Under the pieces are notes generated by a model that saw only the letters and a list, made by a program, of their open reading frames with translations, did no database searches and was not told the origin of the DNA. Shown one piece after another: positions 7,808 to 16,152 of a stretch of DNA of 32,188 nt. This DNA is from Fidelibacterota bacterium (GTDB taxonomy: Bacteria; Fidelibacterota; Marinisomatia; Marinisomatales; TCS55). The translations under genes and the position numbers were made by a program. Each line of letters opens with the position of its first letter. The stretch's first letter is position 1. The stretch lies in contig JADFRD010000019.1 of assembly GCA_022561485.1 (NCBI GenBank), positions 1 through 32,188 of the forward strand, read 5' to 3'.

Positions 7808-9220
7808 TTATAAATTTTTTGTTTTGAATGCTTCAATAATTATCCCAATGCAAGCAGTTAGTTTTTTTGCGTATGGTATGTGAAGAAATTCATTCGGCCC
7901 ATGTGCGTTTGACTGTGGACCCAGTACACCGGTAATCACAAACTGGGCGTTGGGGAATTTTTCTTCTAACATGGACATGAATGGTATCGTTCCACCTTCT
8001 CCCATGGCCAAAGCCTGTTTGCCAAATACAGTCTCAGATGCAGTTTGAATTGCATAATCCAGCCATTGAGATAAAAGCGGTGTTTCCCATCCTGTGGCAG
8101 TTTTTTCAAATATCAAAGACACTTTCGCACCGTACGGAGGATATTTTAGTAATACATTTTCAATGGTTTGTTGAGCAAAATCTGCATCAAGAGTGGGTGG
8201 AATCCTCAACGATAGTTTTAAAGTTGTATAAGGACGCAAAACGTTACCACCGTTCTTCACTGCGGGAATACCATCAGCCCCAACAACTGATAACATGGGT
8301 CGCCAGGTATTATTGAGAACCATTTCCACCTTATCATCGGTCATTGGACCTGCACCGTCAACCCAGGGTAATGTATTAAACACTTCATCGCCCAGAACGT
8401 CTACCATGGTTTCTACTTCTTCCATTCTGCAATTCGGTATATCTATATGAAGATCTTCAACAACAATTTGTCCGCTTTTTTCATCTTCAAGTCTGGACAA
8501 CAATTGTCTGATAATTCTAAAAGACGAAGGAGCTATTCCGCTTCCCCCGCCGGAATGAATTCCTTCTTTTAATATATCTACTTTTAACGTGCAACCTATG
8601 AGACCACGTAAAGATGTTGTAGTCCAGAATTGATCATAATTCCCCGCACCGGAATCCAGGCAGATTACCAGATCCGGGGAACCGATTACACTAGAACAAT
8701 GATCCATGTAAAATGGCAGATCTTGTGAACCACTTTCTTCTGAACATTCAATCAGAATTACGATTCGAGGAAGTTCAATTCCTTGTTGTAATAATGCATT
8801 AACAGCACAAATAGAAGCAAACACAGCATAGCCGTCATCAGCGCCGCCGCGGCCGTACAGTTTATCATCTTTCAAGACTGGTTCCCATGGACCCATATCT
8901 CTTGCCCAACCTTCCATTTCCGGCTGTTTGTCCAAATGACCATATAAAAGAATTGTCCCATCTGCTTTGCCGGGAACATCCAGTATCAACAGAGGTGTTC
9001 TGCCATTTTCCTTGAATGTATGAAGAGTGCTGTTTTCAGGTTTATGTTGAATGGTCCAATCTTTAACTAATTCAACCACCTTGTCCATATGTCCATTGGC
9101 TTCCCATTCCGGATCAAATACAGGTGATTTATTTGGAATTCTTATATATTCAAATAATGTTGGTAAAATTTCATCATCCCAAAATGAATTAATAAATTTT
9201 TGCAGTTTTTCAGATTTCAT
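7808..9220 (-). CDS. M20 family metallopeptidase (dipeptidase-like)
   Basis: 470 residues. Metal ligands of the M20 family are in place: LLYGHLDKQP (H95, D97), GRGGADDGYA (D128), the catalytic and metal-binding ECSEESGS (E161/E162), VICLDSG (D189), and NAHGPNEF near the C-terminus. The dimerisation (lid) domain begins around LRGLIGCTLKVDI. The set fits the larger cytosolic dipeptidase/carboxypeptidase branch (CNDP-like) that hydrolyses dipeptides with two zinc ions. No signal peptide. It heads the minus-strand run and lies 92 bases from the divergent GH18 gene, so the two promoters probably share 9221-9311. Confidence 0.93.
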   Translation of the reverse strand: MKSEKLQKFINSFWDDEILPTLFEYIRIPNKSPVFDPEWEANGHMDKVVELVKDWTIQHKPENSTLHTFKENGRTPLLILDVPGKADGTILLYGHLDKQPEMEGWARDMGPWEPVLKDDKLYGRGGADDGYAVFASICAVNALLQQGIELPRIVILIECSEESGSQDLPFYMDHCSSVIGSPDLVICLDSGAGNYDQFWTTTSLRGLIGCTLKVDILKEGIHSGGGSGIAPSSFRIIRQLLSRLEDEKSGQIVVEDLHIDIPNCRMEEVETMVDVLGDEVFNTLPWVDGAGPMTDDKVEMVLNNTWRPMLSVVGADGIPAVKNGGNVLRPYTTLKLSLRIPPTLDADFAQQTIENVLLKYPPYGAKVSLIFEKTATGWETPLLSQWLDYAIQTASETVFGKQALAMGEGGTIPFMSMLEEKFPNAQFVITGVLGPQSNAHGPNEFLHIPYAKKLTACIGIIIEAFKTKNL

Positions 9221-9311
9221 ATATTGTTTTGTCCAATGTTGTGTTAATATTCAGAATTAAAATTTACGAATGAACCATGCAACATTGCGCAAACTCAATG
9301 TAATTTTTACT

Positions 9312-10760
9312 ATGAAGGTTTACAGTATATTACTTTTATTAATCAATCTCCTCCAAGCACAGGACAGATTCAGTATTCATCAATTAGAATTGGAGTATTA
9401 TAAAGCAAAGGCCACACTACAAAAAAATATCGAATATGATTTTGTTTTTCAAAATACATTCTCAAACCAATCATTGAATAAAACAGTATTCGGTTATCAT
9501 CCATACTGGATGGGTGCTTCCTGGGTGGATTATGATTTCAGCCTATTATCTACAATCGCCTATTTTGGAGCAGAAGCGAATGCATCGGGTGGGATCGATA
9601 ACTGGCACGGTTGGCCACCAAACACTTTGATCAATGCAGCACATACTGCCGGTGTTGACGTTGTTTTGACTGTAACACTGTTTAACAGCAATGACATTTC
9701 AACACTTTTAAGCAGTGAAAACTACAGACAAAATTTGATTACGAATCTAATAAACAGTATTTCATCAGCTGGAGCGGATGGTGTTAATATCGATTTTGAA
9801 GGTCTTCCTTCTTCCCAAAAAGAAAATATGGTTCAATTTATCACCGATTTGAAAACTGCCTTCAATAGCGTTATTCCTGGTTCGCAAGTGACGCTGGCAA
9901 CCCCGGCTGTGGATTGGTCAGACGCCTGGGATTACGATGAATTAGCTATCAACAGCGATGGTTTAATGATCATGGCCTATGATTATCATTGGAGCAGCGC
10001 GCCCACAACAGGACCGGTGGCGCCAATAACAGGATGGGGAACCTATAATGTGACCTGGACGGTCAATGATTATTTGACATGGTCAGGAGGACTCAATGAT
10101 AAATTGATATTGGGTTGTCCGTATTATGGTTATGATTGGCCGGCAGAGTCTGGAGAAGCCGGGGCGAATACGATAGCTTCGGGAAATGCAAAAACATATT
10201 CTACAGCTGAAGACTCAGCTTATTCCTACGGCAAACTTCGGGATAATGATTCACATTCGCCTTGGTACAGATACCAAGATTCGGGATGGCATCAGTGCTG
10301 GTTTGACGACAGTTTATCCTTATCTTTGAAATATGATTTGGTGAACCAATTTGATTTACAAGGTGTCGGTATCTGGGCTTTGGGATATGATGGTGATCGA
10401 ACAGAACTTTGGGCTGCACTAGAGGAAAAATTCACATCTACCATAAACATTGGAGATGAATTTATTCAACCCTCTTCAATCTATTTATACCCCGCCTACC
10501 CCAATCCTTTCAATGCCATCACCACTATTACGTATGCGATAAAAACGCATCCCCGAAATAATCGGAATATTCTATCTGCTTCGTCTTTACGAGTATATGA
10601 TTTAAAAGGACGGTTAGTAGAAACACTGATTCACGAGAACCTGGAGGAAGGAATTCATGAAATACATTGGAATGCATCAAATTATCCAGCCGGTATATAT
10701 TTTGTTTCTCTGTCGAATGGGTCAGAAAAAGTAATTCAGAAAATTACATTTATAAAATGA
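9312..10760 (+). CDS. Exported GH18 glycoside hydrolase with type IX secretion sorting domain
   Basis: From ATG at 9312 the protein begins with a signal peptide (KVYSILLLLINLLQAQ); the earlier in-frame ATG at 9270 would put 14 polar residues before it, so I prefer 9312. The catalytic motif DGVNIDFEG gives D156, D161 and the proton-donor E163; MIMAYDYHW and GVGIWALGYDG are later GH18 strands. GH18 enzymes cut beta-1,4 GlcNAc linkages in chitin or peptidoglycan. The C-terminal 80 residues, from YPAYPNPFN through LRVYDLKGRLV to the lysine end, are a Por secretion/T9SS sorting domain, so the enzyme is sent out or attached to the surface. Just after the signal peptide comes SIHQLELEYYK, which recurs in the next protein. 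ATGA overlap couples it to the NamZ gene. Confidence 0.93.
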   Translation: MKVYSILLLLINLLQAQDRFSIHQLELEYYKAKATLQKNIEYDFVFQNTFSNQSLNKTVFGYHPYWMGASWVDYDFSLLSTIAYFGAEANASGGIDNWHGWPPNTLINAAHTAGVDVVLTVTLFNSNDISTLLSSENYRQNLITNLINSISSAGADGVNIDFEGLPSSQKENMVQFITDLKTAFNSVIPGSQVTLATPAVDWSDAWDYDELAINSDGLMIMAYDYHWSSAPTTGPVAPITGWGTYNVTWTVNDYLTWSGGLNDKLILGCPYYGYDWPAESGEAGANTIASGNAKTYSTAEDSAYSYGKLRDNDSHSPWYRYQDSGWHQCWFDDSLSLSLKYDLVNQFDLQGVGIWALGYDGDRTELWAALEEKFTSTINIGDEFIQPSSIYLYPAYPNPFNAITTITYAIKTHPRNNRNILSASSLRVYDLKGRLVETLIHENLEEGIHEIHWNASNYPAGIYFVSLSNGSEKVIQKITFIK

Positions 10761-12004
10761 AATCCCTCCTTTCACTTTTTCTCATTTCATTTATTTGGTG
10801 TCAATCCATTCATGAATTGGAAATGGAAAAGTATAAAAACCAAGTTAGAACAGGTTTGGATATTATCATTTCTGAAAAAGTAGAAATGATTAAAGAGAAA
10901 AATATTGGACTCGTCACAAATCATACTGGCATAGATCGAAATGGAAAATCGAATTATGATATATTAATGAAATTAGATGATGTTCATCTTAAATCAATTT
11001 TTTCTCCAGAACATGGTTTTTTCGGGAATGTTTCTGGCGGTAGAAAAGTGGATGATCGGCAATTGGATGATTTCCCCACTATATATAGTCTTTATGGAAA
11101 AACACGAAAACCAACTCCTGTAATGTTAGAGGGTTTGGATATTATCATTTATGATATCCAAGACGTGGGAGCTCGGTTCTATACATATATTTCAACACTA
11201 GGTTTAGTCATGGAAGCTGCCGGAGAAGCAGGAATTCCCGTGATCGTTCTGGACAGACCCAATCCTCTTGGCGGAGAAAAAATTGAAGGCCCCGTTTTAG
11301 ATATGAATTTCAAGTCATTCGTTGGAATGTATCCTATCCCAATCCGTTATGGACTCACTGTGGGTGAATTGGCAAAAATGATTATTGGTGAAAAATGGAT
11401 AACAGCTATTCCAGACCTAACTGTAATCGAAATGGAGGGCTGGGAACGAGATAGGTATTTTAATGAAACAGGTTTACCATGGATTACTCCATCACCCAAT
11501 ATTCCTGATTTGGAAACAGCCTTCCTTTACCCAGGAATGGCATTATTAGAAGCAATTCCGATAGTGAGTGAAGGCCGTGGAACTAATCATCCATTCAATT
11601 GGATTGGCGCACCATGGATTAATGGTCGTAAACTTTCCCAAATAATGAATAATAAAAACCTCCCGGGTGTTGAATTTGAACCGGTTACCTTTACACCGGA
11701 ATCCATTCCCGGAAAGGCGTTAAATCCTAAATATGAACATGAAAAATGCCATGGTGTTTCCATCAAAATTATCGATTATCGTCAGTTTGAATCTGTTTTA
11801 ACCGGGATTCATTTAATTGCAGCAATTCGCCAGTTATATCCTAACTATTTTGAAACAAAATCTTCTCTGTCTAGGTTATGGGGAAACAATGATTTAGATC
11901 AGCTCAGTTCATTGGATATTAATCAAGATGAATTATTGTTATCTTACCAACGATCTATTCAACAATTTAAAACAATTGCTTTAAAATACTACTTGTATGA
12001 GTAA
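10757..12004 (+). CDS. namZ: DUF1343/NamZ family exo-beta-N-acetylmuramidase, exported
   Basis: 415 residues from ATG at 10757, which overlaps the TGA of the GH18 gene (ATGA); the upstream extension in this frame is just the GH18 tail in another frame. A signal peptide (KSLLSLFLISFIWCQS) precedes the mature start. DUF1343 signatures are GLVTNHTG, SPEHGFFGN, YSLYGKTRKPT and DIQDVGARFYTYISTLG. The founding member, NamZ of Bacillus, removes MurNAc from the non-reducing end of muropeptide glycans. Together with the GH18 neighbour this suggests stepwise trimming of GlcNAc/MurNAc polymers outside the cytoplasm, for recycling of the cell's own wall or for feeding. It has no sorting domain of its own, so is probably periplasmic. 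Confidence 0.92.
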   Translation: MKSLLSLFLISFIWCQSIHELEMEKYKNQVRTGLDIIISEKVEMIKEKNIGLVTNHTGIDRNGKSNYDILMKLDDVHLKSIFSPEHGFFGNVSGGRKVDDRQLDDFPTIYSLYGKTRKPTPVMLEGLDIIIYDIQDVGARFYTYISTLGLVMEAAGEAGIPVIVLDRPNPLGGEKIEGPVLDMNFKSFVGMYPIPIRYGLTVGELAKMIIGEKWITAIPDLTVIEMEGWERDRYFNETGLPWITPSPNIPDLETAFLYPGMALLEAIPIVSEGRGTNHPFNWIGAPWINGRKLSQIMNNKNLPGVEFEPVTFTPESIPGKALNPKYEHEKCHGVSIKIIDYRQFESVLTGIHLIAAIRQLYPNYFETKSSLSRLWGNNDLDQLSSLDINQDELLLSYQRSIQQFKTIALKYYLYE

Positions 12005-12069
12005 CATGATCTTTGTGCCTTTAGTGGACAATTCAAGTTAAATTTCTTCTTAATAATATAGGATAGACT

Positions 12070-13038
12070 ATGGAATATTTAAAATCCGGGAAAACTGTAA
12101 TACAAAAAGAAATTCAGGCTTTACAGCAATTAGAAAAATCGTTAGGTGACAACTTTAACATTGCTGCGGAAACCATTGCGAATACAACTGGAAATGTTAT
12201 TTTTTTGGGTCTTGGAAAATCCGGCCATGTGGCGAGAAAATGCGCTGCCACTTTTTCAAGTTTAGGTATACCTGCGTTTTTCATGCATGGGAGTGATGCC
12301 GCCCATGGGGATTTGGGAATGGTTGCAAAAGATGATGTGTGCATTCTTATTTCATACAGCGGTAAAAGTAAAGAATTATTAGATATCCTAAAGCCACTGG
12401 ATCAGATTGGCGCAGAGATGATTGCAATCACCGGCAATCCTGATTCATCGCTTGCAAAAATGTGTAAAATCCATTTGGACATTGGTGTACGATCAGAGGC
12501 AGATCCCATGGGATTAGCTCCAACTTCCAGTTCCACTGCAACACTCGTACTTGGCGATGCACTTGCTATATCGCTCATGGAAAAACGGGGGTTCAAAGAA
12601 GAGGATTTTGCCTTGCGCCACCCCGGAGGAAATATAGGTAAAAAATTATTGTTAACCGTAGATAAAATAGCTCATACGGATGATAAAATTCCAATCGTTC
12701 ACACGAATACAAAAATACATGAAGCGCTGTTAACCATGTCTGAGAAAGGCTTGGGGATGACTGGGGTCGTAGATGAAAAGGATGATCTTATAGGTATAAT
12801 AACTGATGGAGATATTCGCCGGGGTCTTGAAAATAGTGATCAGGAAATTTTTAGTAAAACAGCTGCCTATCTTATGTCAAAATCTCCTCAAAAAATTCCG
12901 TCTGATACTTTAGCGATTAAGGCATTGGAAATCATGGAAGAATTTAATATTACGTCCCTTTTTGTGACTGAAACAGAAGACCCGAATAAATTATTTGGAG
13001 TGGTTCATATCCATGACATTTTAAAAGCAGAGCTATGA
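12070..13038 (+). CDS. kdsD: D-arabinose 5-phosphate isomerase (KpsF/GutQ type)
   Basis: 322 residues, close to the 328 of E. coli KdsD. An SIS sugar-isomerase domain fills the first 170 residues (GLGKSGHVARK, HGDLGMV, SYSGKSKELLDIL, GLAPTSSSTATL, DFALRHPGGNIGKKL), followed by two CBS domains. It turns ribulose 5-phosphate into arabinose 5-phosphate, the first step to Kdo for the LPS inner core, so a Gram-negative envelope is implied. AGGA lies seven bases before ATG. The heptose adenylyltransferase on the opposite strand, 240 bases away, serves the same LPS core. Confidence 0.95.
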   Translation: MEYLKSGKTVIQKEIQALQQLEKSLGDNFNIAAETIANTTGNVIFLGLGKSGHVARKCAATFSSLGIPAFFMHGSDAAHGDLGMVAKDDVCILISYSGKSKELLDILKPLDQIGAEMIAITGNPDSSLAKMCKIHLDIGVRSEADPMGLAPTSSSTATLVLGDALAISLMEKRGFKEEDFALRHPGGNIGKKLLLTVDKIAHTDDKIPIVHTNTKIHEALLTMSEKGLGMTGVVDEKDDLIGIITDGDIRRGLENSDQEIFSKTAAYLMSKSPQKIPSDTLAIKALEIMEEFNITSLFVTETEDPNKLFGVVHIHDILKAEL

Positions 13039-13074
13039 TCTTCTACATTTTTTGGAACAAGTTATTAATACCTA

Positions 13075-13237
13075 AGTGTCGTGTCAACCATGTATTAGCG
13101 CAACCAAGTCTGGTTATTTTAGCCGATAACTTTGTTGAATATCTTAACCATAGCTACCGGCTATGCTGAAAATATTCGCCTTATTCTCGCCAAAAATTCC
13201 TGCGACTTTTTACACACTACATACTTGACACGACACT
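13075..13237. mobile_element. MITE-like element with 13-bp terminal inverted repeats
   Basis: AGTGTCGTGTCAA at 13075-13087 is mirrored exactly at 13225-13237, and the next ten bases inwards remain partly complementary (CATGTAT against TATGTAG). The 163-bp interior codes for nothing and contains a small hairpin (ATAGC...GCTAT). It sits between the convergent ends of kdsD and the heptose adenylyltransferase gene, a typical safe landing site. I see no convincing target-site duplication. Confidence 0.65.
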
Positions 13238-13277
13238 AGAGGAATATGCGGTACGTTTGTGTTTAATATAGCAATAG

Positions 13278-13748
13278 TTATTTAACGTTTAAAATTTTAT
13301 CAATGATCTTTGATGAACTGTATCCTGTTCTAAATGGGATCACTTTTACTTCCCCGCCATTTGATGTCACTGTATCTGCTCCAATGATTGTTTCCGGAGT
13401 ATAATCACCTCCCTTCGCCAATACATCGGGCAACAATGTTTGAATGATTTTAAAAGGTGTATCCTGATCAAAAACGACAACCAGATCCACCGATTCCAAA
13501 GCATCTAAAATGATGGCTCTATCCTCCTGGTTTTGAATGGGTCGTGGATTGCCCTTCAGTTTTTGAACTGAGCTGTCGCTATTAAGAGCTAATACAAGCT
13601 TGTTCCCACACGCTTTGGCGTCAGATAAATATTCTACATGACCCCGATGAAGAATATCAAAACAGCCGTTTGTAAAAACAACTGTCAATCCGGATGATTT
13701 CCATTCATCGACTTGTTTTTTTGCTTCTTCCCAATTTTTAGCAATCAT
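13278..13748 (-). CDS. rfaE2: Stand-alone heptose 1-phosphate adenylyltransferase (HldE C-domain type)
   Basis: 156 residues forming one nucleotidyltransferase domain. FTNGCFDILHRGHVEYL contains the HxGH-like site (H34, H37), and GGDYTPETIIGAD and GYSSSKIIDKIL match the C-terminal half of bifunctional HldE. It joins heptose 1-phosphate to AMP, giving ADP-heptose for the LPS inner core. The sugar-kinase half of HldE is absent, so a separate HldA-type kinase must be elsewhere. It follows the PAP2 gene after only 12 bases on the same strand, so both are likely in one transcript. Confidence 0.93.
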   Translation of the reverse strand: MIAKNWEEAKKQVDEWKSSGLTVVFTNGCFDILHRGHVEYLSDAKACGNKLVLALNSDSSVQKLKGNPRPIQNQEDRAIILDALESVDLVVVFDQDTPFKIIQTLLPDVLAKGGDYTPETIIGADTVTSNGGEVKVIPFRTGYSSSKIIDKILNVK

Positions 13749-13760
13749 GATATTATTAAT

Positions 13761-14486
13761 TTACAATGGAATAGTGAATTTTAACTGCAATTGAGGTGTG
13801 ATACCACTATCGCTAGCCTCGCTGGCAAACTTACGATAATTTAATGCAAACCCTCGTCCCACTGCCGTTCCCAGTGCAGCGCCAAAGAGTACATCACTTA
13901 AATAATGTTTATTATCGTTAATGCGGCTGAAAGCAACCAGTGTTGCTATGCTATAAGCCAGGGCGCCAATTTCATCACCATATAATTCACGAGCGATCGC
14001 TGCGATGGTAAAACTGTGTGACGTATGCCCTGACGGAAATGATTTGCAGCAATTCCCATTTGGACGAATTCGGCCAACTATTCGTTTCATGCCTACAGTA
14101 ATGATCCGATTGGTAATCAGTGCAAAAGAGGAAAATTGCATTTTGGAAATGATGTCATCCTTACTATCATTGTTCATGGCGGATGTAACTAAAATGGATG
14201 ACCACAATATCCAATGACCCCATTCAGCACCGTATTTATCGCCAAAATGGGATACAGGATCAGAAAGCAGCCCTTTGGTCTGGGCGTAATGGGTTACTTG
14301 CATATCCACTTGAGTGGCTGCCAATGCTGCCAGAGCTGCGGTACTTAAAATCCATTGATTTGTTTGATCTGATATGATGGTCTGCATAGACTCTTGCCAA
14401 TAGGTCGCCCAGTTTCCCGGAAGACCTTTCGCGACGATTATACCGGAAAAAAGGATGATGCAAATTAGCTGATGCTTAATCTTCAT
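13761..14486 (-). CDS. PAP2-family phosphatase, membrane or periplasmic
   Basis: 241 residues from the ATG at 14486, which puts a hydrophobic signal/anchor (HQLICIILFSGIIVA) at the N-terminus; the upstream ATG at 14519 adds a polar stretch and is less likely. The three PAP2 acid-phosphatase motifs are complete: KRIVGRIRP, PSGHTSHSF, and SRINDNKHYLSDV. Such enzymes dephosphorylate lipid phosphates (phosphatidate, undecaprenyl diphosphate) or lipid A. Next to an ADP-heptose gene, a role in envelope lipid or carrier-lipid phosphate removal is plausible but not shown. Hydrophobic segments around the motifs are short, so it may be periplasmic rather than multi-spanning. Confidence 0.9.
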   Translation of the reverse strand: MKIKHQLICIILFSGIIVAKGLPGNWATYWQESMQTIISDQTNQWILSTAALAALAATQVDMQVTHYAQTKGLLSDPVSHFGDKYGAEWGHWILWSSILVTSAMNNDSKDDIISKMQFSSFALITNRIITVGMKRIVGRIRPNGNCCKSFPSGHTSHSFTIAAIARELYGDEIGALAYSIATLVAFSRINDNKHYLSDVLFGAALGTAVGRGFALNYRKFASEASDSGITPQLQLKFTIPL

Positions 14487-14608
14487 TTTTTTATGTGAAT
14501 AACTGGAGAGAAAATTCATACTTTTTTAAATTATTTTCATTTTTCCGCTGGTTCATACAAATGTGCTTGAAATACAATAAATATATTCCTAATATATCCA
14601 ATGTTACC

Positions 14609-14880
14609 CTATTCTTGTTTTGCATCTGCAATGGCTTCCAATGCATTGGTGATGGCATTTTCCTGGTAATAACGGGCTTGGCTTCGATGACGGCCAGATT
14701 GCGATTCCGGTACTGCAACACATAATCGGCTTTATCTGGTTTACTCCGTTGTCTGTTACCAATCAGACGGCCTTTGGAGATGGAAAATTCTTCCCGAATA
14801 CGTGAACCATCAATTTTACCCCAACCCGCTTCTTGTATGGCAGGCAGGATTAAATTTGTGCGTGTTTCCTGTTCATTCAT
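14609..14880 (-). pseudogene. hsdR: Type I restriction enzyme HsdR, 5' remnant with internal deletion
   Basis: The first 68 codons from 14880 match the N-terminal nuclease domain of HsdR (NEQETRTNLILPAIQEAGW; REEFSISKGRLIGNR; KADYVLQY; NLAVIEAK, holding the E-x-K of the PD-(D/E)XK core). The frame then shifts: one base off, the sequence reads ARYYQENAITNALEAIADAK, which is the motif Q region that sits just before the Walker A helicase box in HsdR. About 100 residues are therefore missing between the two parts, and a TAG at 14609-14611 ends the relic before the ATPase. The open frame to 14491 is the shifted tail only. Non-functional. Confidence 0.85.
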
Positions 14881-15578
14881 TGACTTTTCTCTGGATTCGT
14901 TGCATTATATTTTTGGTTTGGACTTTTCGGTTTGTCAGGAATCGTAGGTGTTAATAATCCCTCGTTAACTAATGGGTTTAAAATTTCTTTTCTAAAATAA
15001 TCTCTACTCTTAAATCCTAAATATTTTTGTATTTCTTTTCTTGTTTTTGGTGTCTTACAAAACTCAAGAATTCTCTCCCTTTGTTCAGCTTGCATGGTGA
15101 CTTGCATGGTATCTTGCACGGCAGCTTGATCAGTGAATTGGTCACTCGCTTGGTCAGCAACATGGACAATTGTTTTAAAAATATCACCTTCAATCAACTC
15201 AATGGGTTGGTCAGAATACAATTTTCCGTATTTATTCAAATTCCTTGTTCCTGAACCCAGTTCATCCGCATGACCTATTTCCTTGAAGATTCTTTCTATG
15301 GTTGGATTTTTGGGATAAGGCGTAAAATTTTGTAAATCTATGGCTCCAAAACCGTGGGGCTTATTACTGTTTTCAACGTAAATCCGATTACGTTCAATGA
15401 TGAACTTTGCCGGAAATGCATTTCTGTATTCACGATGAATGAGCATATTGGAAGCAAGTTCCCGGACAATATGATCTCTCGCACTAATTCTCTGGCTTTT
15501 TTCTGTATAAAAGGGATCAGATAAATGCTTTTGACCAAACTGCATAATCCGGTCAAAACTATCTAAAAATTCGTTGAC
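14877..15578 (-). pseudogene. AlbA_2/HATPase_c_4-type regulator, N-terminally truncated
   Basis: The readable part begins NEFLDSFDRIMQFGQKHLSD at 15578, right after an in-frame TGA, and continues through the annotated-looking ATG at 15545. ISARDHIVRELASNMLIHREY and NPTIERIFKEIGHADELGSG are the C-terminal ATPase-like half of the AlbA_2 (schlafen-type DNA-binding) regulators, followed by a repeat-like linker (DQASDQFTDQ..., TMQVTMQ) and a winged-helix tail. The N-terminal AlbA_2 domain, about 200 residues, is absent. Its stop overlaps the hsdR start (ATGA), and such regulators often sit in type I restriction loci, so both relics probably come from one lost operon. The 222-residue fragment may still be translated. 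Confidence 0.75.
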
Positions 15579-15772
15579 TCATAATAAAAGGTAACCGTAA
15601 TTAGTTAAAAGTCGTTGATTTAGTTTCCTCAAAAATGCTTGTAGTCTTGTTAATAAATTGTTTGATTTTAGTTACCATACCGCTTTGCAATTTAAATGGA
15701 TTCAATTTAGCAAATTGAATCAACCGCCTGATCTTGCAATTAGTGGGTTAAACTATTTAAGATAAAATAACA
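15579..15772 (-). other. Degenerate gene-free segment, possible protein tail
   Basis: No intact gene. On the minus strand a short open frame ending at 15601 encodes RRLIQFAKLNPFKLQ ... KTTSIFEETKS, which has the look of a protein C-terminus, but I cannot assign it to a family; a transposase tail is a guess. An inverted pair GATTCAATTT / AAATTGAATC lies at about 15700-15721. The segment separates the truncated regulator from the MITE at 15773. Confidence 0.35.
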
Positions 15773-15974
15773 GAGGGCTTTGCAAAACCTAATGTGTGAA
15801 GAAAAAAGAGGTAAAATTTGCTTGATTAAGGCGGGAAACGCAGTAAATAGTGGGACTATGGACAAGTTTTCCCCCGCCTGCCACCTTAAATATACTAATA
15901 AAGGGGCGGGCAGGAACGAAAAACAGGCGGATTTTGCACTTTTTAATTTGGGCAAAGGGTTTTGCAAAGCCCTC
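15773..15974. mobile_element. MITE, 202 bp, 17-bp perfect inverted repeats, 5-bp target duplication
   Basis: GAGGGCTTTGCAAAACC at 15773-15789 is mirrored exactly by GGTTTTGCAAAGCCCTC at 15958-15974. The 5 bases TAACA occur directly on both sides (15768-15772 and 15975-15979), as expected of a transposase-made target duplication. The interior has no gene; ORFs on both strands span the ends by chance. It contains a GC-rich block with CCTGCC/GGCAGG. A full-length insertion sequence with the same ends, providing the transposase, should exist elsewhere in the genome. Confidence 0.85.
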
Positions 15975-16069
15975 TAACAATAAGATTAATTCTGAAAATG
16001 TGAACCATTCGAATATGTTGGTATTAGTGGCAATCACACTTTATTAAAATTGGTTTTATTTATGTTAAT

Positions 16070-16087
16070 ATAGGCTCTTGAGCCTAT
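16070..16087. promoter_or_regulatory. Near-perfect 18-bp palindrome upstream of the signalling operon, possible operator
   Basis: ATAGGCTC-TT-GAGCCTAT lies 65 bases before the start of the 105-residue protein gene. As DNA it is an 8+8 inverted repeat with a 2-base centre, the shape of a dimeric regulator site; as RNA the loop would be too short for a good terminator, and no T-run follows. The operon encodes its own NarL-type regulator, a natural candidate to bind here. No promoter boxes are clear. Confidence 0.4.
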
Positions 16088-16152
16088 TGTCGATGAATTG
16101 TATTGTAAGTAATATAAAACCGACTAACTAATAAAATATAAGGAGATCAGAT

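Noticed and set aside
13075..13237. Bidirectional terminator between kdsD and the heptose adenylyltransferase gene
   Set aside because: The inverted ends are about 140 bases apart and lack T-runs next to a compact stem, so they fit a mobile element better.
15740..16047. Four overlapping ORFs around the MITE
   Set aside because: They read through the inverted ends on both strands with no protein-like pattern; the DNA structure explains them.
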